A stretch of 23,490 nucleotides of DNA. Origin: an uncultured Devosia sp. (GTDB lineage Bacteria; Pseudomonadota; Alphaproteobacteria; Rhizobiales; Devosiaceae). A program made the translations under genes and the position numbers. This document shows positions 6,606 through 13,985 of the stretch, piece by piece; within the stretch, counting starts at the first letter, position 1, and each line of letters begins with the position of its first letter. Below the pieces are notes generated by a model. That model was not told the DNA's origin and did no database searches. It saw only the letters and a program-made list of their open reading frames with translations. Location: NCBI RefSeq assembly GCF_946479885.1, contig NZ_CAMLHM010000055.1:1-23490 (forward strand). The letters are read 5' to 3'.

Positions 6606-6630
6606 GTGTCGGCTGTTTGACAACTGTCCA
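6606..6630. promoter_or_regulatory. Possible degenerate Pho box and -35 box in divergent gap
   Basis: On the plus strand CTGTTTG (6613-6619) and CTGTCCA (6624-6630) repeat with the 11-bp period of a PhoB box (two CTGTCAT-like heptamers, 4-nt gap). On the minus strand TTGTCAA-ACAG-CCGACAC (6623 to 6606) gives a similar partial match, oriented toward the phn operon. A TTGACA hexamer (6617-6622) is present, but I see no good -10 at 16-18 nt. Phosphonate genes are commonly under PhoB control, which is why it is noted; each half-site matches only 4-5 of 7 positions. Confidence 0.3.
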
Positions 6631-6686
6631 GCAGGCCCAATGGTGGCTACCCTTGCCCGCAGCGAATCGCAAGCCGGGAGAGACCT

Positions 6687-7943
6687 TTGGATCGCGCGCT
6701 GCTCGAACAGATGTTTCGTCAGGCCGTGGCGCAGGCGCAGCCGGCGCTGGCCGTGCGCCGCCACCTGCCAGAGCCGCCCACCGGGCGCACGGTCGTCATC
6801 GGCGCGGGCAAGGCCTCGGCGCAGATGGCGCGGGCCTTCGAGCAGGCCTGGCCCGGCCCGCTCAAGGGCCTGGTGGTAACGCGCTATGGCTATGCCGAAC
6901 CCTGCGAGCGCATCGAGATCGTCGAGGCCGCCCATCCGGTGCCCGACGAAGCCGGGTTCCTGGCGGCGCGGCGGATCATGGAAACGGTCTCGGGCCTGGG
7001 GCCCAATGACCTGGTGGTGGCGCTGATTTCCGGTGGCGGCTCGGCGCTGTTGCCGGCCCCGGCGCCCGGACTGACGCTCGATGACGAGCAGGCCATCAAC
7101 CGGGCGTTGCTGGCCTCGGGTGCGCCGATTTCGGTGATGAACCTGATCCGCAACCAGTTTTCGACCATCAAGGGCGGGCGCCTTGCCGCCCATTGCGCGC
7201 CGGCCCGCGTGGCGACGCTCGTCGTGTCCGACGTGCCGGGCGACGATCCGGCTCTGGTGGCGTCGGGCCCGACCATCCCCCTTTCCGGTTCGCGCCCGCT
7301 GGCCCGCAAATATGCCAGCCTCTACAGGCTGGACCTGCCCCCCCATGCCCAGGCGCTGCTCGCCGGCGAGGATAATCTGGCGCCGGAACCGGGCGATCCG
7401 GTCTTCGCGCGCAACAGCGTGCGCACCATCGCCTCGGCCGCCCTGTCGCTAGAGGCAGCGGCCGAGCTGGCGCGCCGGCAGGGGGTGGAAGCGGCGATCC
7501 TCTCCGATTCCATCGAAGGAGAGTCGCGGGACGTGGCGCTGGTGCACGCCGCCATCGCGCGCGAAATCGCCCAGCGCAACCGGCCGTTCCGTAAGCCCGT
7601 CGTGCTGCTGTCGGGTGGGGAGACTACCGTGACCCTGCGCGGTACGGGCGGTCGGGGCGGGCGCAATGCGGAGTTCCTGCTGGCGCTGGCCATCGCCATC
7701 GACGGGGTCGACAATATTTCGGCGCTGGCGGCCGATACCGATGGCATTGACGGGTCCGAGGACAATGCCGGCGCCTTCGCCGACGGCACCACGGCGACCC
7801 GGCTGCGCAAGGCGGGCATCGATCCGCTGGCCGCACTGGCGGGCAACGACGCCTGGGGTGCCTTCAACGCCATCGGCGATCTGCTGGTGACCGGACCGAC
7901 CGGGACGAATGTAAATGATTTCCGGGCGATACTGGTGCGGTGA
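6687..7943 (+). CDS. Glycerate 2-kinase (TtuD/GckA, MOFRL family)
   Basis: A 418-residue class II glycerate kinase, ATP + D-glycerate to 2-phosphoglycerate, linking glyoxylate, serine or tartrate breakdown to glycolysis. Older annotations call this family hydroxypyruvate reductase TtuD. The N-terminal DUF4147 domain shows [17 protein letters not shown], the glycine-rich loop [16 protein letters not shown] and [12 protein letters not shown]. The C-terminal MOFRL domain shows [28 protein letters not shown] and [17 protein letters not shown]. Length is usual. The start is TTG 6687, supported by GGGAGA about 6 nt upstream and a normal family N-terminus ([13 protein letters not shown]); no ATG lies in frame nearby. 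It is divergent from the DUF1045-phnMN operon and followed by palindromic element B. Confidence 0.92.
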   Translation: MDRALLEQMFRQAVAQAQPALAVRRHLPEPPTGRTVVIGAGKASAQMARAFEQAWPGPLKGLVVTRYGYAEPCERIEIVEAAHPVPDEAGFLAARRIMETVSGLGPNDLVVALISGGGSALLPAPAPGLTLDDEQAINRALLASGAPISVMNLIRNQFSTIKGGRLAAHCAPARVATLVVSDVPGDDPALVASGPTIPLSGSRPLARKYASLYRLDLPPHAQALLAGEDNLAPEPGDPVFARNSVRTIASAALSLEAAAELARRQGVEAAILSDSIEGESRDVALVHAAIAREIAQRNRPFRKPVVLLSGGETTVTLRGTGGRGGRNAEFLLALAIAIDGVDNISALAADTDGIDGSEDNAGAFADGTTATRLRKAGIDPLAALAGNDAWGAFNAIGDLLVTGPTGTNVNDFRAILVR

Positions 7944-7951
7944 TGCCTTTT

Positions 7952-8087
7952 CCTCTCCCATCGGGGAGAGGTGGCCCGGCGCAGCCGGGTCGGTGAGGGG
8001 GGCCGGGGACTAGGCCAAGTATCCTGAGCTGACAACAGCACCCCCTCATCCGGCGCTGCGCGCCACCTTCCCCCCGATGGGGAGAAG
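7952..8087. repeat. Palindromic intergenic element B
   Basis: Two imperfect copies of one unit lie head to head (about 7952-8002 and 8041-8087), separated by a short AT-richer spacer. Each unit has a hairpin around an ATCGGGG core (CTCTCCC/GGGGAGAG type), a second GC stem (CCGGCGCAGCCGG in the left copy, GGCGCTGCGCGCC-like in the right) and a G5-6 run after TGAG. It sits between the tandem plus-strand glycerate kinase and sugar dehydrogenase genes and could end or stabilise the kinase transcript. It is a variant subtype of the window's element family. Confidence 0.75.
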
Positions 8088-8192
8088 AATAGGCCGCGCA
8101 CCGGACATGAGCCAAAATAATCATACAATTCCCCTTGGCAGAGAGGGGGTGGCTCTGTTCTATACGCCGACTTTTCGGGAAGGAGCCGCCTC

Positions 8193-9131
8193 ATGGCCAA
8201 ACGCAGGATCGCCGTCATCGGCGTGGGCAAGATCGCACAGGACCAGCACCTGCCGGTCATCGACGCATCCGATGATTTCGAACTGGCGGCGACCGTCTCG
8301 ACGCGCGGCCTGAGCCATAACGGCCTGCCGGCCTTCCGCACGCCGGGCGAGCTTTATGCGTCCATGCCCGAAATATCACTGGTGTCGATCTGCACCCCGC
8401 CCGGCATCCGCCATCAATATGTCCGCGAGGCGCTCGACGCCGGCAAGGACGTGATGATGGAAAAGCCTCCGACCACCACGATATCGGAGCTGGACGACCT
8501 GATCGCCCATGCCAGGCGCCTCGATCGGGTGCTCTACCAGACCTGGCACAGCCAGTGGAATCCGGCGGTCGACCGCACCAAGGCCATGCTGGCCCAGGAC
8601 GGCGTCAAGTCGGTGCGCATCGACTGGCGCGAAAGCGTGCGCAAATGGCATCCGGGCCAGGACTGGGTGTGGGAGCCCGGCGGCTTCGGTGTCTGCGATC
8701 CGGGTATCAATGCGCTCTCGATCTTCACCAGGATCATGCCTTTTCCGGTTTTCGTGCAAAGCTCCAAGCTCACCTTCCCGGCCAACCGGCAGACGCCTGT
8801 CGATGTCGAGATCGCCTTCAAGTCGGGCCAGTTGCACCAGCCCAAGCTCTCGGCCGGCTTCAACTGGCTTGAAGAGAGCGGCGAGATCTGGACGATCCAG
8901 ATCGAGACCGGCAGGGGCGACGTGATCAAGCTCGAAGGCGGCGGGCGCTCGCTGACCGTCAACGGTCAGCTGGTGCTCCAGCATGGCGACAGCGAGTATG
9001 CCGCCATGTACGAGCATTTCGCCGGCCTGCTGGATCGCCACGAAAGCGATGTCGACGCGGCGCCGCTGCGCCTGATGAGCGACGTGTTCCTGATGGGCGC
9101 GCGCGAGAATGGCCCGGATTTCGAGTGGTAG
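8193..9131 (+). CDS. L-arabinose/D-galactose 1-dehydrogenase (Gfo/Idh/MocA)
   Basis: A 312-residue NAD(P)-dependent sugar dehydrogenase that oxidises the anomeric carbon of L-arabinose or D-galactose to the lactone, first step of the oxidative non-phosphorylating route. The Rossmann start is IAVIGVGKIAQDQHLPVID, the catalytic segment is GKDVMMEKPPTT, and the stretch KWHPGQDWVWEPGGFGVCDP is characteristic of the Azospirillum AraA / galactose 1-dehydrogenase subgroup. Later parts match it too (GINALSIFTRIMPFP, EYAAMYEHFAGLL, APLRLMSDVFLMG). ATG 8193 has GGGAAGGAG 8 nt upstream. It stands alone between two palindromic elements; the rest of a pentose or galactose pathway is not visible. Substrate preference cannot be decided from sequence. 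Confidence 0.87.
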   Translation: MAKRRIAVIGVGKIAQDQHLPVIDASDDFELAATVSTRGLSHNGLPAFRTPGELYASMPEISLVSICTPPGIRHQYVREALDAGKDVMMEKPPTTTISELDDLIAHARRLDRVLYQTWHSQWNPAVDRTKAMLAQDGVKSVRIDWRESVRKWHPGQDWVWEPGGFGVCDPGINALSIFTRIMPFPVFVQSSKLTFPANRQTPVDVEIAFKSGQLHQPKLSAGFNWLEESGEIWTIQIETGRGDVIKLEGGGRSLTVNGQLVLQHGDSEYAAMYEHFAGLLDRHESDVDAAPLRLMSDVFLMGARENGPDFEW

Positions 9132-9160
9132 ACTGAAGCCGCCCGGGCCGCTGAGCAGTA

Positions 9161-9257
9161 CCTCCCCCTCGACGGGGGAGGCTAGGAGGGGGTGTTGAGA
9201 GCCCCGATATGGGGGCCAAGCACCCCCCACCCTTGATCCCTCCCGCAAGGGGGAGGG
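9161..9257. repeat. Palindromic intergenic element C
   Basis: The left arm (from 9161, CCTCCCCCTCGACGGGGGAG then AGGAGGGGGTG) pairs imperfectly with the right arm (about 9221-9257, ending CAAGGGGGAGGG). The centre AGCCCCGATATGGGGGCC (9200-9217) is nearly the same as the inner hairpin of element A. The right arm, read on the minus strand, matches the left arm of element A. It fills the convergent junction between the sugar dehydrogenase and the aldo/keto reductase and is a plausible bidirectional terminator. Confidence 0.8.
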
Positions 9258-9279
9258 TGTCGACTGAAAATTCAGCGGC

Positions 9280-10218
9280 CTACTGCCCCGCTTCCGTCAG
9301 CACCTGCAGATCGTCATCGCTGAGCTTGAGCCGCACGCCCTTGGCGAGGCTCCGCACCTGTTCGACCGAGGTTGCCGAGGCGATGGGGGCGGTGACGCCC
9401 GGTTGTGCCACGAGCCAGGCGAGCGAGACCTCGGCCGGGGTGGCGTCATTGGCCGCGGCAACCTTGTCCAGTGCCGCCAGAATGCTGGTGCCTTTCTTGT
9501 CGAGATAGCGCTCGACGCCGCCGCCGCGCGGTGACTTGCTGAAATCGGCCTTGGACCGGTACTTGCCGGTGAGGAAGCCCGAGGCAAGGCTGTAATAGAC
9601 GACGGTGCCCATCTCGTGCTCGGCGACCGTGTCGCGCAAAGCGTCGAATTCGCTGCGGTCGTAGAGGTTGAAGCGCGGCTGCAGCACCTCGTAGCGCGGC
9701 AGCGACTTGATGACCGACGTCTCATGCGCCGCCTTGACCATGTCGGCGGTATAGTTGGAGGCGCCCAGCACCCGCACCTTGCCGGCCCGCACCATCGGGT
9801 CATAGGCACCCAGGGTTTCCTCGTGGCTGGTGTCGGGGTCCGGCCAATGGCTGAAATAGACATCGACATAGTCGGTCTGGAGGCGCTTGAGCGACGCGTC
9901 GAAGCCGGCGGCGACCTTGTCGGCGCCAAGGCCGCCCGGCCGGTTGGCCGAGTTGACCTTGGTCAGGATATGCACCGCGCTGCGATTGCCGCGCGCCTTC
10001 ATCCATTTGCCGATGATGGTCTCGCTCATGCCGGGCGGATTGCCGGGCACCCAGTTGGGATAGCCCTCGGCCGTGTCGATGGCCGAGAAGCCTTCCTCGA
10101 CAAAGGCGTCGAGAATGGCAAAGCCGGTTTTTTCGTCCACCGTCCAGCCAAAGACGTTGCCGCCCAGCACCAGGGGTTCGATGACGATCTCACTGCGTCC
10201 GAGCGGGCGACGGTCCAT
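9280..10218 (-). CDS. Aldo/keto reductase
   Basis: A 312-residue NADPH-dependent TIM-barrel oxidoreductase. Catalytic residues can be placed: Asp48 (AIDTAEGYP), Tyr53, Lys87 (ILTKVN) and His124 (VYFSHWPDPDTS). Further family segments are RVLGASNYTADMVKAA, LQPRFNLYDRSEF, GTVVYYSLASGFLTGKYR and the cofactor end VTAPIASATSVEQVRSL. It belongs to the AKR group of general aldehyde or sugar reductases near AKR11/12 types; substrate unknown. ATG 10218 opens the frame (MDRRPLGRSEI). The stop is TAG 9280-9282, inside the junction with element C. It is separated by 26 nt from the secreted orphan upstream, so both may belong to one minus-strand transcript with the VOC gene. Confidence 0.93.
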   Translation of the reverse strand: MDRRPLGRSEIVIEPLVLGGNVFGWTVDEKTGFAILDAFVEEGFSAIDTAEGYPNWVPGNPPGMSETIIGKWMKARGNRSAVHILTKVNSANRPGGLGADKVAAGFDASLKRLQTDYVDVYFSHWPDPDTSHEETLGAYDPMVRAGKVRVLGASNYTADMVKAAHETSVIKSLPRYEVLQPRFNLYDRSEFDALRDTVAEHEMGTVVYYSLASGFLTGKYRSKADFSKSPRGGGVERYLDKKGTSILAALDKVAAANDATPAEVSLAWLVAQPGVTAPIASATSVEQVRSLAKGVRLKLSDDDLQVLTEAGQ

Positions 10219-10244
10219 TGTGCTTCTCCATGTTGGCTTGTTGC

Positions 10245-10712
10245 CTAAACGCCCGGCCCGGTCTTCGGTTCGACCGGAACACGCGGCGCGCAGAATGCCA
10301 GCGCTGCATTGATCGCATAGAGTGAGCCATCGAGCGCGATGTGGTTTGCCGGCATGCCCGAGCCCGTCTCGGGTTCGAGATAGGCGACTGCCCCGTTGGC
10401 CAGGTTGTCGAGCACCCAGGAATAGTCTCCGACCAGGCGTGCCCCATAGGGTTCGGCGGCTTGGGCGTCGAAGGACCGCGTTTCCTTGTCGATGGTGATG
10501 GCCCAGCGTCCGGCATCGGCTTCGGGCCGGCTGGTGTGGATATGTATGCCGGTGGTGTAATCGTCCTCGCAGCGCACGGCGATGCAGGCATAGGCATCGG
10601 GCGTCGAGCCGATGGCGCAGCCCAGCGTGGCGCGATCACCCTCGCCGGGCAGGGGCGAATAGTGCCAGCCGGCTTCCTGCGCCGTGGCGGGCAGGGTCAG
10701 CAAAGCCAGCAT
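10245..10712 (-). CDS. Putative secreted protein of unknown function, 155 residues
   Basis: A protein with a short hydrophobic N-terminus (MLALLTLPATAQEA) that resembles a signal peptide cut after ATA or AQ, although it lacks the usual positive n-region. The mature part has four Cys (about residues 32, 43, 48 and 141) that could form two disulfides in the periplasm, and segments GWHYSPLPGEGDRATLGC, YACIAVRCEDDYTTGIHIHT and IALDGSLYAINAALAFC. I chose ATG 10712 because it overlaps the VOC gene's stop as TGATG, with AAGG 6 nt upstream; a start 27 nt farther upstream is possible and would lengthen the signal region. I do not recognise the family. Strong G/C third positions and the coupling support a real gene. 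Confidence 0.75.
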   Translation of the reverse strand: MLALLTLPATAQEAGWHYSPLPGEGDRATLGCAIGSTPDAYACIAVRCEDDYTTGIHIHTSRPEADAGRWAITIDKETRSFDAQAAEPYGARLVGDYSWVLDNLANGAVAYLEPETGSGMPANHIALDGSLYAINAALAFCAPRVPVEPKTGPGV

Positions 10713-11113
10713 CAGGCCTTGGGCTGGATGAGGTCCCATTTGTTTCCGTAAAGGTCCTCGAACACCGCGACCGAGCCATAGGCTTCGTGGCGCGGTGTCT
10801 CGATGAACCTGACACCGCGGGCGACCATGCGGGCGTGGTCGCGCTCGAACTGGGTGGTATTGAGAAAGAACATCACCCTTCCGCCGCCCTGGTTGCCAAT
10901 GGCGGCGCGCTGCGCTTCGCCATCGGCTCGGGCGAGCAGCAGCTGCGCCCCGCTCCGGCCGGGCGGCGCCACCACGACCCAGCGCTTGCCGCCGCCCATA
11001 TCGGTATCGGCCACCAGATCGAAGCCGAGCGTGTCGCAATAGAATGTGATGGCGTCGTCATATTCGGCGACGAGCAGGCTGACGGTGGCAATGGATAAAC
11101 TCATGGCGACCAT
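10712..11113 (-). CDS. VOC-family (glyoxalase/bleomycin-resistance-like) protein
   Basis: A 133-residue single-module VOC protein: SIATVSLLVAEYDDAITFYCDTLGFDLVAD is the first beta-alpha-beta unit, then WVVVAPPGRSGAQLLLARA, GRVMFFLNTTQFERDHARM and the final FEDLYGNKWDLIQPKA. Such proteins bind a metal and act as lyases, dioxygenases, epimerases or antibiotic binders; this one cannot be assigned further. It starts at ATG 11113, with a second in-frame ATG at 11104 (MSLSIATV) as an alternative; the first has GGTGG about 6 nt upstream. The stop is coupled to the secreted orphan downstream by a TGATG overlap. It is divergent from the dpp operon. Confidence 0.9.
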   Translation of the reverse strand: MVAMSLSIATVSLLVAEYDDAITFYCDTLGFDLVADTDMGGGKRWVVVAPPGRSGAQLLLARADGEAQRAAIGNQGGGRVMFFLNTTQFERDHARMVARGVRFIETPRHEAYGSVAVFEDLYGNKWDLIQPKA

Positions 11114-11215
11114 GGATCACCACCCGCCCGCTCGGGTCAAGCCGTCACAGGGCTGCCGAACGGATCATTCCAAATTCGTCCAATCCTGTGGAAGGGTGTT
11201 TTGAGCGTCATCATA

Positions 11216-11231
11216 TTGACCAAATGGTCAA
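11216..11231. promoter_or_regulatory. Perfect palindrome upstream of dppA, operator candidate
   Basis: TTGACCAAATGGTCAA is a perfect 7-bp inverted repeat with a 2-nt centre, about 95 bp upstream of the dppA ATG and about 100 bp from the divergent VOC start. Size and symmetry suit a dimeric GntR- or TetR-type repressor. The first hexamer TTGACC also resembles a -35 box, which would allow direct repression, but no good -10 follows at 16-18 nt. The regulator is not obvious in this window. Confidence 0.5.
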
Positions 11232-11326
11232 ACTGTCTGCTTGCGCTCCTTTGGATTCTAGGCTTTGTTGACGCCCAAGCTCCGGTTGGCAAGCCGGATG
11301 CGCATAATATTCGGGAGACAACAATC

Positions 11327-12919
11327 ATGAAATTGATGAAAACGCTGCTGGCAGCGACCGCTATCATCGCGCTCGCCGCTGGTGCGGCACAGGCCAAGCA
11401 GCTGATCTATTGCTCGGAAGCTTCCCCCAAGCATTTCGACCCGGCTATGGCGACCGGCGGCAACGACTTCGACGCCTCGGCCCGCACCATTTACAACCGC
11501 CTCGTCGAATTCAAGCATGGCGAAACCGCCATCGAGCCCGGCCTGGCCGATAGCTGGGAAATTTCGGCCGATGGCCTGGAATATACTTTCCACCTGCATC
11601 CCGGCACCAAGTTCCACACCACCGACTATTTCACGCCCACGCGCGACCTGAACGCCGATGACGTGATCTTCTCCTTCGAGCGCCAGTTCAAGGAAGACAA
11701 TCCGTTCCACGCCTACCTGGCTGACTCGCAGTACGAATACTACGAAGCCATGGCCATGCCGTCCTACATCAAGGAAGTGGTCAAGGTTGACGACCTGACG
11801 GTCAAGATCGTGCTGAACACGCCGAACTCGCCGATGCTGGCCAACCTGGGCATGGATTTCGCATCCATCGTCTCCAAGGAATATGCCGACCAGCTCGAAG
11901 CTGCCGGCACCACCGCCGATTTCGCCGCCAAGCCGATCGGCACCGGCCCGTTCCAGTATGTCGACTACCAGCTCGACAGCGTCATCCGCTACGCCGCCTT
12001 CGCCGACTACTTCAAGGGCAAGGTCGCCATCGATGACCTGATCTTCGCGATCACCCCGGACACCACCGCGCGCACCCAGCGCCTGCTGGCCGGCGAATGC
12101 GATATCATGCCCTATCCGAACCCGACCGACATTGCCTCGCTCAAGGAAAATGCCGATCTCGTCGTGCTCGACCAGGCCGGCCTCAACGTCGGCTACATGA
12201 GCTACAACACCACCGTTGCGCCGACCGACGACGTCGAAGTGCGCAAGGCCCTCAGCATGGCCATCAACAAGCCGGCTCTGGTTGAAGCCCTGTTCGGCGC
12301 CGGCAATGCCGAGCCTGCCAAGAACCTGATCCCGCCCACCATGTGGTCCTACAACACCGCAACGCCCGAGCAGGAATACAACCCGGAAAAGGCCAAGGAA
12401 ATCCTGGCCGCCAAGGGTGTCACCGAGATCGAGCTGTGGGCTTCGGACCGCGCTCGTTCCTACAATCCGAGCTTTGCCCGTTCCGCTGAAATCATCCAGC
12501 AGGATTGGGCCGCAGTCGGCGTGACCGCCACCATCCACACCGTGGAATGGACGCAGTACCGCATCGACGGCGCCAAGGAAGACCGTCCTGGTGCGTTCCA
12601 GATCGGTTGGGGTGGTGACAACGGCGATCCGGACAACTTCTTCGCCGTGCTGTTCGGCGCTGCCGCTATCGGCACCCAGAACTACTCGATCTGGAACAAT
12701 GCCGAGTTCGAAGAGCTCATAAAGCAGGGCGTGCTCGAGACCGATCCGGAAAAGCGTGCCGCGATCTACGTCAAGGCGCAGGAACTGATGACCGCCGAAG
12801 AGCCGGCATTCCTGATGGCCCACTCGACCATCTACATGCCCATGAACAAGAAGGTCATCGGCTACACGATGGACCCGCTGGCCATGCACCGCTTCGACAA
12901 TGTCGACGTTGCCGAATAA
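11327..12919 (+). CDS. dppA: Dipeptide ABC transporter substrate-binding protein DppA
   Basis: A 530-residue periplasmic binding protein (SBP_bac_5 family) that captures dipeptides, and in some bacteria heme or 5-aminolevulinate, for the Dpp importer. The signal peptide is MKLMKTLLAATAIIALAAG followed by AAQA, with cleavage before KQLIYCSE. The mature part tracks E. coli DppA closely: YNRLVEFKHGET, GLADSWEISADGLEYTFHL, MDFASIVSKEYADQL, PIGTGPFQYVDYQLDS, MPYPNPTDIASLK, NVGYMSYNT, NLIPPTMWSYN, WGGDNGDPDNFFAVLF and the end DPLAMHRFDNV. ATG 11327 has GGGAG about 9 nt upstream; the frame is open upstream to 11201 but without a signal-like N-terminus. A second ATG at 11336 is a less likely start. 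Codon use is more biased than in its neighbours (AAC, TTC, AAG), fitting high expression. First gene of dppABCDF. Confidence 0.96.
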   Translation: MKLMKTLLAATAIIALAAGAAQAKQLIYCSEASPKHFDPAMATGGNDFDASARTIYNRLVEFKHGETAIEPGLADSWEISADGLEYTFHLHPGTKFHTTDYFTPTRDLNADDVIFSFERQFKEDNPFHAYLADSQYEYYEAMAMPSYIKEVVKVDDLTVKIVLNTPNSPMLANLGMDFASIVSKEYADQLEAAGTTADFAAKPIGTGPFQYVDYQLDSVIRYAAFADYFKGKVAIDDLIFAITPDTTARTQRLLAGECDIMPYPNPTDIASLKENADLVVLDQAGLNVGYMSYNTTVAPTDDVEVRKALSMAINKPALVEALFGAGNAEPAKNLIPPTMWSYNTATPEQEYNPEKAKEILAAKGVTEIELWASDRARSYNPSFARSAEIIQQDWAAVGVTATIHTVEWTQYRIDGAKEDRPGAFQIGWGGDNGDPDNFFAVLFGAAAIGTQNYSIWNNAEFEELIKQGVLETDPEKRAAIYVKAQELMTAEEPAFLMAHSTIYMPMNKKVIGYTMDPLAMHRFDNVDVAE

Positions 12920-12931
12920 TCGATAAGGCGG

Positions 12932-12958
12932 GGCGGCGTCGGGTCAACCGGCGCCGCC
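12932..12958 (+). terminator. Intercistronic stem-loop dppA-dppB
   Basis: GGCGGCGTCGG (12932-12942) pairs with CCGGCGCCGCC (12948-12958) through 11 pairs (one G-U) around the 5-nt loop GTCAA. It lies 12 nt after the dppA stop and 13 nt before dppB. No T-run follows, so it is more likely a 3'-end stabiliser or partial attenuator giving more dppA than dppBCDF product, as known for other binding-protein operons, than a full terminator. Confidence 0.6.
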
Positions 12959-12971
12959 TGCCAGTGAACCA

Positions 12972-13985
12972 ATGCTCAGATACATCCTCAACAGACTTGC
13001 GCTGGTGATCCCGACCCTGATCGGCATCACCATTTGTTCTTTTGGCTTCGTCCGTCTGATCCCCGGCGACCCCATTCTGGCCCTGTCGGGCGAGCGTGGC
13101 GTGAGCGCCGAGCGCTATGCCGCGCTGGTGACCAAATACGGCTTCGACCGCCCCATCTGGGAACAGTATTTCCGCTATATCGGCCAGGTGCTGCAGGGCG
13201 ACTTCGGTGACTCGCTCGCCACCCACCGCCCGGTCATCGAAGAGTTCTTCAAGCTGTTCCCGGCAACGGTCGAACTGGCTGTCTTCGCGCTGATCTTTGC
13301 CATCGTCATCGGCATTCCCGCCGGCATCTTCGCCGCGGTCAAGCGCGGCTCGTGGCTCGACCAGAGCCTGATGGGCACCGCCTTGGTCGGCTATTCCATG
13401 CCCATCTTCTGGTGGGGCCTGCTGCTGATCATTTTCTTTTCCGGCTATCTCGGCTGGACGCCGGTCTCGGGCCGCATTGGCCTCCAGTTCTTCCTCAAGC
13501 CGGTCACCGGCTTCATGCTGATCGACAGCCTGCTGGCCGGCAATGTCCAGGCCTTCGTCTCGGCCTTGCGGCATCTGATCCTGCCCACCATCGTGCTGGG
13601 CACCATTCCGCTGGCGGTGATTGCCCGGCAGACGCGTTCGGCCATGCTCGAGGTGATGGGCGAAGACTATGTGCGCACCGCGCGGGCCAAGGGCCTCTCG
13701 GGTAATCGCGTCATTGGCCTGCATGCCCTGCGCAATGCGTTGATCCCCGTCGTCACCACGATCGGCCTCCAGGTCGGCGTGCTGATGGGCGGCGCCATCC
13801 TCACCGAAACCATCTTCTCCTGGCCGGGCATCGGCCGCTGGCTGGTGGATTCGATCTATAAGCGCGACTACGCGGTGGTGCAGAATGGCCTGCTGATCGT
13901 CGCCGTCATTGTCATGGTGGTGAACCTGGTCGTCGACCTGCTCTACGCCCTCATCAATCCGCGTATCCGGGTGAAGACGTCATGA
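12972..13985 (+). CDS. dppB: Dipeptide ABC transporter permease DppB
   Basis: A 337-residue inner-membrane permease of the Dpp importer, BPD_transp_1 family. Membrane segment 1 is at the N-terminus (LALVIPTLIGITICSFGFV), followed by the periplasmic loop with RLIPGDPILALSGERG. Further segments include LAVFALIFAIVIGIPAGIFA, MPIFWWGLLLIIFF and the last LLIVAVIVMVVNLVVDLLYA. The cytoplasmic EAA loop that contacts the ATPases is EDYVRTARAKGLSGNRVIG. Length and layout equal E. coli DppB. ATG 12972 follows the stem-loop; its ribosome-binding site is weak, which may also lower its expression relative to dppA. The stop overlaps the dppC start (ATGA). Confidence 0.96.
   Translation: MLRYILNRLALVIPTLIGITICSFGFVRLIPGDPILALSGERGVSAERYAALVTKYGFDRPIWEQYFRYIGQVLQGDFGDSLATHRPVIEEFFKLFPATVELAVFALIFAIVIGIPAGIFAAVKRGSWLDQSLMGTALVGYSMPIFWWGLLLIIFFSGYLGWTPVSGRIGLQFFLKPVTGFMLIDSLLAGNVQAFVSALRHLILPTIVLGTIPLAVIARQTRSAMLEVMGEDYVRTARAKGLSGNRVIGLHALRNALIPVVTTIGLQVGVLMGGAILTETIFSWPGIGRWLVDSIYKRDYAVVQNGLLIVAVIVMVVNLVVDLLYALINPRIRVKTS

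Noticed and set aside
6617..6646. TTGACA as a sigma-70 promoter for glycerate kinase
   Set aside because: The -35 hexamer is perfect, but positions 16-18 nt downstream (ATGGTG/TGGTGG) do not resemble a -10, so no promoter is called.
5880..7346. Long minus-strand open frame continuing upstream of phnM across the DUF1045 gene and antisense to glycerate kinase
   Set aside because: Only 4743-5879 matches PhnM. The extension reads as low-complexity Arg/Gly/Ala sequence and overlaps two well-supported genes; such open frames are expected in high-GC DNA.
11301..11310. TAATAT near 11304 as the -10 of a dppA promoter
   Set aside because: It lies about 20 nt before the ATG, overlaps the leader next to the ribosome-binding site, and has no suitable -35 at 16-18 nt.
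11258..12889. A 543-residue minus-strand frame across dppA
   Set aside because: Antisense shadow of a highly codon-biased gene; its Val/Gly/His-rich translation resembles no protein family.
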